A stretch of 64,000 nt of DNA from CAVQNQ01 sp963714205 (lineage in GTDB: Bacteria > Acidobacteriota > Terriglobia > Bryobacterales > Bryobacteraceae): assembly GCA_963714205.1 (NCBI GenBank), contig CAVQNQ010000003.1, positions 62,001 through 126,000 of the forward strand, in the 5' to 3' direction. The notes under the pieces were generated by a model. It did no database searches. It had not been told where the DNA came from and saw only the letters and a list, made by a program, of their open reading frames with translations. How positions within the stretch are numbered: position 1 is the first letter of the stretch; each line of letters opens with the position of its first letter. This document shows positions 32,967 to 41,812 of this stretch, piece after piece. Both the position numbers and the translations under genes were made by a program.

Positions 32967-33959
32967 ATGCGAAAAGTTCAATGGGGCGTTTTAGGAGTGG
33001 CCCGCATCGCCGCCACACAGGTGATTCCCGCCATGCAGCGCGGCGAGCTTAGCGAAATTGCCGGCATCGCTTCGCGCGACCTGGCCAAGGCTCAGAAGAC
33101 AGCGGGCGATCTCGGCATCCCCAAGGCATATGGCTCCTACGAGGAGATGCTGGCCGATCCCGAAATCGAGGCGGTTTACAACCCGTTGCCCAACCACCTG
33201 CACGTCCCGTGGTCCATCCGCGCCGCCCAGGCGGGCAAGCACGTGCTGTGTGAGAAGCCCATCGGCATGAGCGTGGCGGAAACGCGGGAGTTGATCGCCG
33301 CGCGCGATAGCACGGGTGTGACGATGGGCGAGGCGTTCATGGTACGGACCCACCCGCAGTGGCTGCGGATCGAGGAGCTGGTGCGCGCCGGGCGCCTCGG
33401 GCAGCTCCGCTACGCCGTGGGATCGTTCGCCTATTTCAACGTGAACGCGGCCAACATCCGCAACATCCGCGAATACGGCGGCGGCGCTTTGATGGATATT
33501 GGATGCTATCCCGTCAAGGTCTCGCGCTTTGTATTCGGCGAGGAGCCAGTGCGCGTGGCGGCTTCCATCGACCGCGACCCAGACCTCGGCGGCATCGACC
33601 GGCTGACTTCCGCCATCCTGGAGTATCCCTCGGGCCCCTGCATCTTTACGTGCACGACCCAGGCGATCCCCAATCAGAGCATGCGTTTCTTCGGCACGAA
33701 GGCGAGCATCGAACCCGAGGTCCCATTCAACGCGCCGAAGGACCGGCCGGCGCACATCCGCATCGATGAGGGCGCCGCCGGAGTAACCCTCGAGGAATTT
33801 CCGGCGTGCGACCAGTACACCATTCAGGGCGATCTCTTCTCGCGCGCCATCCGCGAAGGCGACGCCCCGCCGGTGCCGCTCGAGGACGCCCTGCAGAACA
33901 TGGCGGTTATCGAGGCGATATTCCGCGCGGGCGAAAGCGGCAAATGGGAGAAGCCATAG
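32967..33959 (+). CDS. cytosolic Gfo/Idh/MocA family oxidoreductase
   Basis: A 330-residue NAD(P)-dependent oxidoreductase without an export signal. The Rossmann fold starts at once (QWGVLGVARIAATQVIPAMQ), and the substrate/cofactor motif is HVLCEKPIGMSVAETREL (near residue 95). The C-terminal domain reads EYGGGALMDIGCYPVKVSRF, which contains the conserved Asp and His-equivalent region of glucose-fructose oxidoreductase and dehydrogenase-type members. Substrate is unknown, probably a sugar or sugar derivative. It is cotranscribed with the exported unknown protein upstream. Confidence 0.9.
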   Translation: MRKVQWGVLGVARIAATQVIPAMQRGELSEIAGIASRDLAKAQKTAGDLGIPKAYGSYEEMLADPEIEAVYNPLPNHLHVPWSIRAAQAGKHVLCEKPIGMSVAETRELIAARDSTGVTMGEAFMVRTHPQWLRIEELVRAGRLGQLRYAVGSFAYFNVNAANIRNIREYGGGALMDIGCYPVKVSRFVFGEEPVRVAASIDRDPDLGGIDRLTSAILEYPSGPCIFTCTTQAIPNQSMRFFGTKASIEPEVPFNAPKDRPAHIRIDEGAAGVTLEEFPACDQYTIQGDLFSRAIREGDAPPVPLEDALQNMAVIEAIFRAGESGKWEKP

Positions 33960-34380
33960 AACCAGCGCCCTCCCGAGCGGAGAAGGCCCGCCGTTTACCG
34001 GAACGCACTGCGAATCGCGCGAAGCAGGGCCAGCGCGGCGATACCGACCGCGGTCGCCATCGCTAAAGACCCGACGGATAACCCCGCCAAGGCCCAGCTG
34101 CATTCGGTGATCTCACGAAGCGGCATATGAAAGTGCCCAAGTTAGGCGGGGGACACCAGGCATTCTGCCGGCTTTGCGAAATTACAAAGTCACGGTGCCG
34201 GCGCCCCCAAGCAACGCTGTCCACTGACCAGCGTATCCGGGCTGTAATTTTCATTCAATGGAACTAACCCCACATTTCCAATGGTTTAGGACCATGCGGG
34301 TAATAGCAGGATCAGTGTGCTTTGGTACTAGCAAACCAGAACGGCACGGTATGTGCAAATAATCAGACAAGGAGAAAACG
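33960..34380. other. 421-bp intergenic region
   Basis: Between the Gfo/Idh/MocA and DoxX genes. It contains a possible 43-codon minus-strand ORF (33995-34126) and a lower-GC 3' part leading to AAGGAG before the DoxX ATG. I see no RNA gene or strong hairpin. Confidence 0.5.
33995..34126 (-). CDS. possible 43-residue single-pass membrane peptide
   Basis: The ATG at 34126 opens a short frame with a hydrophobic central stretch (LAGLSVGSLAMATAVGIAAL) followed by a basic tail (LRAIRSAFR), the layout of a small membrane protein. There is no Shine-Dalgarno sequence and no similarity I recognise, so it may be chance. Confidence 0.25.
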   Translation of the reverse strand: MPLREITECSWALAGLSVGSLAMATAVGIAALALLRAIRSAFR

Positions 34381-34830
34381 ATGTTCCGCAAACTGATCGC
34401 TACCACCAATGACCCCATCCTCACCCTGCTCCGTCTGGCACTCGGCATCGTCATGTTCGCCCATGGCGCACAAAAGGCCCTCGGCTGGTTCGGGGGATAC
34501 GGCTTCACCGGCACCATGGGGTTCTTCACTCACATGGGCGTACCCGCTCCTTTTGCGTTCCTGGCCATTTGCGCCGAATTCCTGGGCGGCCTCGGCCTTC
34601 TGCTTGGACTGCTCAGCCGCATCGGCGCCTTCGGCATCCTAGTGAACATGGTAGTCGCGGTTCTGGCCGTGCACATCCCCAACGGCTTCTTCATGAACTG
34701 GTCCGGCACGCAGAAAGGCGAAGGCTTCGAATACCACATCCTGGCCATCGCCATAGCGGTTGCCATCATGGCGAAGGGCGCGGGCGCTTATTCGCTCGAT
34801 GGCGTTCTGGAGCGCTCGCAGCCGCGGTAG
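34381..34830 (+). CDS. DoxX family membrane protein
   Basis: A 149-residue membrane protein with four hydrophobic helices. The DoxX pattern is clear: LRLALGIVMFAHGAQKALGW at the start, then the GFFTHMGVPAPFAFLAICAE segment and the FLGGLGLLLGLLSRIGAF helix. A central loop contains NGFFMNWSG. DoxX proteins are linked to redox or thiol stress in some bacteria, but the family function is mostly unproven. The AAGGAG ribosome-binding site is strong. The carboxylase gene follows 40 bases later, probably by chance. Confidence 0.9.
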   Translation: MFRKLIATTNDPILTLLRLALGIVMFAHGAQKALGWFGGYGFTGTMGFFTHMGVPAPFAFLAICAEFLGGLGLLLGLLSRIGAFGILVNMVVAVLAVHIPNGFFMNWSGTQKGEGFEYHILAIAIAVAIMAKGAGAYSLDGVLERSQPR

Positions 34831-34870
34831 GCCGGGCGCGGCGCGCTCGTGGGACAATGATCCCGAGACT

Positions 34871-36517
34871 GTGGATTCACAAGCTGAAGCTCCCTCAGAG
34901 CCGGCGCGCGCCGCCCAGATGCGCCTGCTCGTCGAACAGTTGAAGAAGCTCGAGGACCGTCTCCGCCAGGGCGGAGGGCCGGAGCGGATCGAGCGCCAGC
35001 ATCGCGCCGGGAAGATGACGGCCCGCGAGCGCATCGGCGGCCTGGTTGATCCGGGCGCCCCATTTCTCGAAATTGGGCTGCTGGTAGCGTATGACCGCTA
35101 CGACGGCCAGGCGCCCGCGGCAGGCGTAGTCACCGGGATCGGCCGCATCGAAAGACGCCCTGCCGTCGTGGTGGCCAACGACGCCACCGTGAAAGCCGGC
35201 GCCTGGTGGCCCGAAACTATTACCAAGATCCTGCGCGCCCAGGAAATCGCCATGCGCAACCGGCTCCCCATCGTCTACCTTGTGGATTCGGCCGGAGTCA
35301 ACCTTCCGTATCAGGACGGCATCTTTCCCGGCCAGTATGGCGCGGGCCGCATCTTCTACTACAATTCCCTGATGCGCCGGCGCCTGCGGATTCCGCAGAT
35401 CGCCGCCGTGATGGGGCCATGCATCGCCGGTGGCGCTTATCTGCCGGCCCTCAGCGACGTCATCATCATGGTGGAAGGCGTGAGCTTCATGGGACTGGGA
35501 GGGCCCAACCTGGTCAAAGGCGCCACCGGGCAGGTGATCGATTCCGAGTCGCTGGGCGGAGCGCGCCTGCATACCGCCATCAGCGGCGTGGCCCACTATA
35601 TGGCCGCCGATGACGCCGATTGCCTGGCGCGCATACGCCAGCGCTTCTGCCAACTGCCCGAGGCCCCGCTCCGCCCCTCGGCCGCGCCGGGCCGCTGTCC
35701 CGAGGATCTCTACGGCGTGCTGCCCGCTGACCATCGCCTGCCGTATGCGATCGAAGATGTGATCTCGCGAATTTTCGATGCCGCCGATTACGCCGAGTTC
35801 CAGCCCGAATACGCGCCCGAAATGCTGTGCGCCAACGCCCGCCTGGCGGGCCGGCCGGTGGCCCTGATCGCCAACCGCCGCGGGTTCCTGAAGGCCCATG
35901 GGCGCCCGCGCATCGGCGGCATTATCTACGCCGAATCCGCGCGCAAAGTGGCCTACTTCGTCGAAACCAGCGAACGCCTAGGCCATCCGCTGGTCTATCT
36001 TCAGGATGTCTCCGGTTTCATGGTGGGGCCGGAAGCCGAGCGCGAGGGCATCATCCGCGCCGGCGCCGAAATGGTGGAGACCATGTCCTGCACCACCGTG
36101 CCCAAGATTGTCCTGACGCTCAATCACGCCAGCGGCGCGGGCTACTACGCGATGGCCGGCCAGGGCTTCGATCCCAACTTCACCTTCAGTTGGCCGACCG
36201 CGCGCATCGGCGTGATGGAGGGTGAATCGGCTGTCCAGGCGCTCTTCGCCGCCGAACTGGAACAACACAAAGGCAGGCCGATTCCCGAAGAGCTGCGCGC
36301 CGCCATCGAAAAAACGCGCGCCGATTACGAGCGCTGGCTGGACGCCCGCTATGCCGCCGCGCGGGGACACTGCGATGCCGTCATCGATCCGCTGGATTCC
36401 CGTGCGTATCTCGCCTTCGCGCTGGAGGCCTGCTGCAACGCGGTCCCCGGGGGATGGCCCGTGCTCCCCGCGAGGCGCGCCGAGGGCGGCCCGCCCCCCG
36501 GAAACGAGGTCTCATGA
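34871..36517 (+). CDS. acyl-CoA carboxylase, carboxyltransferase (beta) subunit
   Basis: About 548 residues, matching biotin-dependent methylcrotonyl/geranyl-type carboxyltransferases: ERIERQHRAGKMTARERIGG at the N-terminus, YQDGIFPGQYGAGRIFYYNS, GPCIAGGAYLPALSDVIIMV and GLGGPNLVKGATGQVIDSES in the first crotonase-fold half, and the IGGIIYAESARKVAYFVETS and DVSGFMVGPEAEREGI segments in the second. I choose GTG 34871 because the open frame upstream reads through the DoxX gene; the true start could be nearby. No biotin carboxylase or biotin carrier is in the window. The stop overlaps the AtuA-like gene by 4 bases. Confidence 0.9.
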   Translation: MDSQAEAPSEPARAAQMRLLVEQLKKLEDRLRQGGGPERIERQHRAGKMTARERIGGLVDPGAPFLEIGLLVAYDRYDGQAPAAGVVTGIGRIERRPAVVVANDATVKAGAWWPETITKILRAQEIAMRNRLPIVYLVDSAGVNLPYQDGIFPGQYGAGRIFYYNSLMRRRLRIPQIAAVMGPCIAGGAYLPALSDVIIMVEGVSFMGLGGPNLVKGATGQVIDSESLGGARLHTAISGVAHYMAADDADCLARIRQRFCQLPEAPLRPSAAPGRCPEDLYGVLPADHRLPYAIEDVISRIFDAADYAEFQPEYAPEMLCANARLAGRPVALIANRRGFLKAHGRPRIGGIIYAESARKVAYFVETSERLGHPLVYLQDVSGFMVGPEAEREGIIRAGAEMVETMSCTTVPKIVLTLNHASGAGYYAMAGQGFDPNFTFSWPTARIGVMEGESAVQALFAAELEQHKGRPIPEELRAAIEKTRADYERWLDARYAAARGHCDAVIDPLDSRAYLAFALEACCNAVPGGWPVLPARRAEGGPPPGNEVS

Positions 36518-37848
36518 TTCGCATCGCCAACGGCCAGGGCTTCTGGGGCGATTGGTTGGAGGCCCCCGTCCGCCTCATCGACCAGGGCCCCATCGATTAC
36601 CTCACGCTCGATTACCTTGCCGAGGTCACCATGTCGATCCTGCAGAAGCAGAAGCAGGGCGATCCGAACCTCGGCTATGCCCGCGACTTCCCTCCCCTGG
36701 TGGCCCGCATCGCCCGCAAGATCCGCGACCGCGGCGTGAAAGTGATCGCCAACGCCGGCGGCGTGAACCCGGTCGCCTGCGCGCGCGAAGTGCTGCGCGT
36801 GGCGCCCGGCCTGAAGGTAGCGGTGGTGCTGGGAGACGATGTCTTCGCGCGTCTCGACGAGTTCCTGGCCAAAGGTTACCCGATGCGCGACATGGATAGC
36901 GGCGAGACGCTGGCCGGGATACGCGAGCGCATCCTCAGCGCCAATGCCTATATCGGCGCCTTCCCTCTGGCCGAGGCCCTCGATACGGGAGCCGACGTGG
37001 TGGTGGCGGGCCGCTCCACGGATACGGCTTTGACGCTGGCGCCCATGGTGCACCGCTTCGGCTGGCAGCCCGATGAGTTCGATAAGCTGGCCGCCGGCAC
37101 GATCGCCGGGCACATCATCGAGTGCGGCGCGCAATCGAGCGGCGGCAACTGCCAGGTGGATTGGCAGACCATCCCCAACATGGCGGATATCGGCTACCCC
37201 ATTGTGGAGGCCGAGCCGGATGGTTCCTTCTCGGTCACCAAGCATCCTTCCGCGGGCGGCCGCGTCAGCCTCGATACGGTCAAGGAACAACTGCTCTACG
37301 AGCTGGGCGACCCGGCCCGTTACATCACGCCCGATTGCGTGGCCGATTTCACCAGCATCCACCTCGCGGAAGCCGGCTCGGACCGCGTGCGCGTCACCGG
37401 CATCCGCGGCGGCCCGCGCCCGCCCACGCTGAAGCTTTCGATCAGTTACTCGAACGGCTGGAAGGCGATAGGGACCCTGGTCTACTCCTGGCCGCAGGCG
37501 CTCGAGAAGGCCGCGGCCGCCGACCGCATCGTGCGGCAGCGCCTGGCCGAGCTCGGGCTGGTGTTCGACGCCATCCACACCGAATTCTTCGGCGTCAACG
37601 CGTGTCATGGCCCCATCGCCCCGCCCAACCCCGATCCGCCCGAAGTGCAGCTCCGCATCGGCGTGCGCGGCTCGGACCGCGCGGCCGTCGATCGCTTCAC
37701 GCGCGAACTGATTCCCCTGGTTCTCAACGGCCCGCCCGGCGCCACCGGCTTCGGCGACGGCCGCCCGCCCGTGCGCGAGATCGTGGCCTACTGGTCGGCA
37801 CTGGTGCCGCGCGAGGAGATCGCGACGCACGTCGAATTAGTGGAATAG
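36514..37848 (+). CDS. AtuA-like DUF1446 protein
   Basis: A 444-residue protein resembling AtuA/DUF1446, a family first seen in the acyclic terpene (citronellol/geraniol) utilisation cluster. Landmarks are ANGQGFWGDWLEAPVRLIDQ, DYLTLDYLAEVTMSIL, VIANAGGVNPVACAREV, DTGADVVVAGRSTDTALTLA and AGTIAGHIIECGAQSSGGN. Biochemical function is not established. The ATG at 36514 overlaps the carboxyltransferase stop (ATGA), an arrangement that mirrors AtuA with AtuC/F-type carboxylase genes. Terpenoid or branched acyl-CoA catabolism is a reasonable inference but not shown. Confidence 0.88.
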   Translation: MIRIANGQGFWGDWLEAPVRLIDQGPIDYLTLDYLAEVTMSILQKQKQGDPNLGYARDFPPLVARIARKIRDRGVKVIANAGGVNPVACAREVLRVAPGLKVAVVLGDDVFARLDEFLAKGYPMRDMDSGETLAGIRERILSANAYIGAFPLAEALDTGADVVVAGRSTDTALTLAPMVHRFGWQPDEFDKLAAGTIAGHIIECGAQSSGGNCQVDWQTIPNMADIGYPIVEAEPDGSFSVTKHPSAGGRVSLDTVKEQLLYELGDPARYITPDCVADFTSIHLAEAGSDRVRVTGIRGGPRPPTLKLSISYSNGWKAIGTLVYSWPQALEKAAAADRIVRQRLAELGLVFDAIHTEFFGVNACHGPIAPPNPDPPEVQLRIGVRGSDRAAVDRFTRELIPLVLNGPPGATGFGDGRPPVREIVAYWSALVPREEIATHVELVE

Positions 37849-37928
37849 GAGTTGGATGTGCGGCCGCTCACCGATTCCTCTTGAAGCTGTAATCCCTCTG
37901 AAACGCGCGGTTGATAGAGTGGCGGCTT

Positions 37929-40900
37929 ATGCGCCAACTTCTGCTGCTACTCGCTATCGGTGTCTCTGCCTTCGCGCAAAGCGAAACCGCCATCCTGGTC
38001 GGACGGGTCACCGACCCCTCGGGCCTGGGCGTGCCGGGCGCCGAAACCCGGCTCACGCGCAACGCCACGGGCGCGGTGCGGCAAACGGTCACGTCGGTGA
38101 GCGGCGAATACCGGCTCGATTTGCTGGAACCGGACGATTACACCATTCGCGTGACGGCGCCGGGGTTCAAGACTTTCGAGGATGCGCACATCCACTTGCA
38201 GGTAGCGCAGGCCTCCGAGTTCGATGCGGCCCTGGCGGTGGGGGAGGCGTCGGAACAGATCACGGTCGAGGCCACGGTTTCGCCGCTCGAGACCGAGAGC
38301 GCATCGCAGGGCACCGTCGTGAGCCAGGAAAAAGTAAAGTCGTTGCCCCTCAACGGGCGCCAGTTCCTGCAATTGGCTCTGCTGTCGCCCAACACGAATA
38401 GCGGCGGCATCGCGGTGCAACAGAACGCCTTGCGCCAGGGCGAAATCGCCGGCTTGAGCGTGGCGGGCACGCGCACCAACGATTCGGCCTATCTGCTCGA
38501 TGGCGTCATCGACACCGATCCCGATTACAACGCTCTCACCTATGTGCCGATCGTGGATGCCATCGCCGAGTTTCAGGTGCAGGTGGCGCAGTACAGCGCC
38601 GAATACGGGCGGGCTTCCGGCGGGCAGGTTAACGTGCTCACGCAATCGGGCACCAACGACTGGCACGGCGCGGCCTGGGAGTTCCTGCGCAACAACCGCC
38701 TGGATGCGCGGCCGTTCAACCTCACCACCTCGAGCGAGGTGCCCAAGTTTCAACGCAACCAGTTCGGCGGCCTGGTGGGCGGCCCGCTGAAGAAGAACAA
38801 GCTGTTCGCATTTTTCAGTTACGAAGGGCTGCGGGTGCGGCAAGCGGCCGCCAATCTCACCACCATCGGCGTGCCGGATGCCCTCCAGCGCAAGGGCAAC
38901 TTCAGCGAAGAGATCGCCACCACCGTGATCTACGACCCCACATCGACCCTGAGCGGCGGCCTGCGCACGCCGTTCCCCGGAAACATCATTCCCTCGAACC
39001 GCATCGACCCTTCCGTCTCGGCCGCGATGAACATTCTGCCCCTTCCGAACCTGCCGGGCAACTTCTACATCAATTCCACGGACGTGCTGACCCAGAACAA
39101 CAATAACTACTCCGGCCGCCTGGATTACCAGATCACCGGCAGCTTGAAGCTGTTTGGGCGCTATTCGGGCGCCGTGGAAGATGCGGCCATTCCGGTGGTG
39201 CTGCCCAACCGCGCGAACCTGGATAACGCCACGCCGCAGAATATGGCGGTGGGCTTGACGCAGGTAGTTTCGCCTTCGAAAGTGAACGACCTGCGGCTGG
39301 GCTTCAGCCGGTTGAACTTCCTCTACGGGCTGCCGGAACTCGATTTCAACATAAACGGGGCCGAGACGCAGTTGCCGAACTTCCTGATCGGGACGTTGAA
39401 CTTCGGCGGCGCGGGTCCGTACAACGCCACCGGCCAGGGTGGCATCGCGCGGGCGCGCGACAATGTCTACCAGATCTGGGACGTGTTCGCCTGGCAGATC
39501 GGCCGGCACTCCCTGAAACTGGGCGGCGAGTTCGACAATACTCAATATGTCCGTTTCGAGTATGCCGATCCGCTGGGTTCGCTGACGTTCACCAGCGGCT
39601 ATACGGATGCCACCGCGGCCGCTCCAAAAGCCGGAGATCACAGCGGCGATTCGTCGGCGACGGCGCTCCTGGGCCTGCCTTCGACGGCCACCCGCACGCT
39701 GGGACCGAATCGCATGGACGGGCTCGAGCGGAACTATGCGGGTTTCGCGCAGGACGATATCCGCCTCACGCCATCGCTGACGGCGAACCTCGGGCTGCGC
39801 TACGAAGTCTCGCCGCCGATGTACGACATCCGCAACCAGATGTCCAGCATCGATTTCAGCACCGCGCCGCCGCCGGTGGCGATTTTCGCCGCCGGATTGC
39901 AGGGCATTTACAGTCCCAAGCTGTTCGTGTGCGGGAAGGATGGATATCCGCAAGGCTGCGCCTACACCCAATGGCACAATTTCAGCCCGCGCGTGGGGCT
40001 GGCCTGGTCGCTCGATTCGAAGACCGTAGTTCGCGTGGGCGGCGGAATCTACTACGGCACGCAGGACGCCAACACGCTGCTCAAGCTGGCGCAGACGTTG
40101 CCCACCACTTACGCGCAAACCCTGACTTTCAATGCTTACGTGCCGCAGAACCCGAATTTGAACGTGTTCACTTCGGCCATCGTGGGGAGCCAGGCGATCC
40201 AGGCGGCGGCGCTCGATCCGCATCAGGGGACGCCCTATTCGCCGCAGTGGAGCTTCAACATCCAGCGTTCCATCGCTCCGCAGACCATGGTGGAGATCGG
40301 CTACCTGGGCACCGGCGGCGTGCACCTGGAGCAGAATGTGCAGGTCAACAATTCCATGCCGGGAACGGCCGTGAAGCGTCCTTTTTATGGGTTGACGCTC
40401 GCGCCGGCCGCGCAGGCGGCCTCCGCGTTCCCGATCAGCAACACCACCGTGCCGGTGACCACCATCAACTACTTCCCGCATTCGGCGCACAGCAACTATC
40501 ATGCCCTGAGCCTGCGTGCCGAGCGGCGCTTCGTGAAGGGCTTTTCGCTGCTCAGCTCGTTCACATGGTCGAAGGCGATTTCCAATGCGCCGCAATACCG
40601 CAACGCCGGCGGGATCACCGGCGATGAAAACTCGCCGCCGCAAAATTCGTTCGACCTGGCGGCGGACCGCAGCCTGGCCTACTTCAACGCCAAGTTCCGC
40701 TGGGTGACCACGGGGGTTTACGATCTTCCGTTCGGCCATGGTCGGCGCATGGTAAACCAGGGTTGGGGCGCGGCGGTTCTCGGAGGCTGGCAGCTTTCGG
40801 GCATTCTGCAATTGCAGAGCGGGTTCCCCTACACCATCGATTACAAGGGCGACCCAATCAACATCGGCGGCGGCAGCGGCGGCATCCTGGTGCGCCCCAA

Positions 40901-41252
40901 CTATGTTCTGAACTCCAGCGGAATGCCCGTGGACCCCAACCTGCCGTCGGACCAGCGGTCCACTTCGGAGTGGTTCAACACGGCCGCATTCGTGCAGCCG
41001 ATTGCCTCGTTCGGCACGGTAGGGCGCAACACCATGACCGGCGACGGCCTTTCGAACCTGGATGCCACCATCGCCCGCAACTTCCCCATAGGCGAACGCG
41101 TCAACCTGCAGTTCCGTGCCGAGGTGTTCGATCTGGCGAATCATCCCAACTTCAACTTGATCGGCCGGATCGTAAACGACCCCACCTTCGGCATCGTGCA
41201 AAACCAGTTGCCGCCGCGCCAGATTCAATTCGGGTTCAAGGCGAGATTCTGA
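37929..41252 (+). CDS. TonB-dependent receptor with carboxypeptidase-regulatory domain (Oar-like)
   Basis: A 1107-residue outer-membrane protein with a signal peptide (residues 1-17, ending VSAFAQ). It has an N-terminal carboxypeptidase-regulatory Ig-like domain (ILVGRVTDPSGLGVPGAETR to about residue 105), a plug region (VVSQEKVKSLPLNGRQFLQL, then YSAEYGRASGGQVNVLTQSG) and a long beta-barrel ending in the aromatic terminus FGFKARF. This architecture is expanded in Acidobacteria and is thought to import large or sugar-derived substrates. The substrate is unknown. I start at ATG 37929 rather than 37911 because the signal peptide begins there. The stop shares one base with the next start. Confidence 0.93.
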   Translation: MRQLLLLLAIGVSAFAQSETAILVGRVTDPSGLGVPGAETRLTRNATGAVRQTVTSVSGEYRLDLLEPDDYTIRVTAPGFKTFEDAHIHLQVAQASEFDAALAVGEASEQITVEATVSPLETESASQGTVVSQEKVKSLPLNGRQFLQLALLSPNTNSGGIAVQQNALRQGEIAGLSVAGTRTNDSAYLLDGVIDTDPDYNALTYVPIVDAIAEFQVQVAQYSAEYGRASGGQVNVLTQSGTNDWHGAAWEFLRNNRLDARPFNLTTSSEVPKFQRNQFGGLVGGPLKKNKLFAFFSYEGLRVRQAAANLTTIGVPDALQRKGNFSEEIATTVIYDPTSTLSGGLRTPFPGNIIPSNRIDPSVSAAMNILPLPNLPGNFYINSTDVLTQNNNNYSGRLDYQITGSLKLFGRYSGAVEDAAIPVVLPNRANLDNATPQNMAVGLTQVVSPSKVNDLRLGFSRLNFLYGLPELDFNINGAETQLPNFLIGTLNFGGAGPYNATGQGGIARARDNVYQIWDVFAWQIGRHSLKLGGEFDNTQYVRFEYADPLGSLTFTSGYTDATAAAPKAGDHSGDSSATALLGLPSTATRTLGPNRMDGLERNYAGFAQDDIRLTPSLTANLGLRYEVSPPMYDIRNQMSSIDFSTAPPPVAIFAAGLQGIYSPKLFVCGKDGYPQGCAYTQWHNFSPRVGLAWSLDSKTVVRVGGGIYYGTQDANTLLKLAQTLPTTYAQTLTFNAYVPQNPNLNVFTSAIVGSQAIQAAALDPHQGTPYSPQWSFNIQRSIAPQTMVEIGYLGTGGVHLEQNVQVNNSMPGTAVKRPFYGLTLAPAAQAASAFPISNTTVPVTTINYFPHSAHSNYHALSLRAERRFVKGFSLLSSFTWSKAISNAPQYRNAGGITGDENSPPQNSFDLAADRSLAYFNAKFRWVTTGVYDLPFGHGRRMVNQGWGAAVLGGWQLSGILQLQSGFPYTIDYKGDPINIGGGSGGILVRPNYVLNSSGMPVDPNLPSDQRSTSEWFNTAAFVQPIASFGTVGRNTMTGDGLSNLDATIARNFPIGERVNLQFRAEVFDLANHPNFNLIGRIVNDPTFGIVQNQLPPRQIQFGFKARF

Positions 41253-41806
41253 TGGCTCTCACAGTCACCCGGCGAACTCTGCTTTACGCGGCAACGGCGG
41301 CGCTCGTTCCGGCGATGGAGCGGGCGGACCCGCCGAAGCAGATCCTGATCATCCGCCACGCCGAGAAGACCGGGCTGAAGGACGATATCCACCTCAACAC
41401 GCGCGGCTACGAGCGCGCAGAGGCCCTGGCGCGGCTCTTTCCGGTGAAATTCGACATCCCAAAATTTCTCTTCGCCACGCGGCAAACGGTCAAAAGCGAC
41501 CGGCCCGTGGAAACTCTCACACCGCTGGCGAAGGCGCTTGGCTTGAAGATCGATGCCCGGTTTGATGTTGACGAATATGCGGCGCTCGCAAACGCCGTAC
41601 TCTCCGGCGCGCCGTATAGCGGGAAAACTGTGTTAGTCTGTTGGCACCACGGCCGCATTCCGGCGCTGGCGGCCGCGCTGGGCGTGAAGGATCCTCCGTC
41701 GCCCTGGCCCGACCGGCAATTCGACCGCGTGTGGCAGATTCGATATGTGGACGGCGCGGCGGCTTTCGCGGATCTGCCGCAACGCTTACTGGCGGGCGAT
41801 TCGTAG
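41252..41806 (+). CDS. histidine phosphatase family protein
   Basis: A 184-residue protein of the phosphoglycerate-mutase-like histidine phosphatase superfamily. The nucleophile motif is ILIIRHAEKTGLKDDIHLN (His near residue 36), with LNTRGYERAEALARLF and the late VLVCWHHGRIPALA motif supplying the second His. An RR-containing hydrophobic N-terminus (TVTRRTLLYAATAALVPAME) suggests export, possibly by Tat. The start overlaps the TonB receptor stop by one base, so the two are translationally coupled. Substrate is unknown. It converges with recQ after 6 bases. Confidence 0.85.
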   Translation: MALTVTRRTLLYAATAALVPAMERADPPKQILIIRHAEKTGLKDDIHLNTRGYERAEALARLFPVKFDIPKFLFATRQTVKSDRPVETLTPLAKALGLKIDARFDVDEYAALANAVLSGAPYSGKTVLVCWHHGRIPALAAALGVKDPPSPWPDRQFDRVWQIRYVDGAAAFADLPQRLLAGDS

Positions 41807-41812
41807 CCGCCG

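Noticed and set aside
37947..41228. 1093-residue open frame antisense to the TonB receptor
   Set aside because: It mirrors the receptor codon for codon in a high-GC gene, has no recognisable domain, and the plus-strand product has a full receptor architecture.
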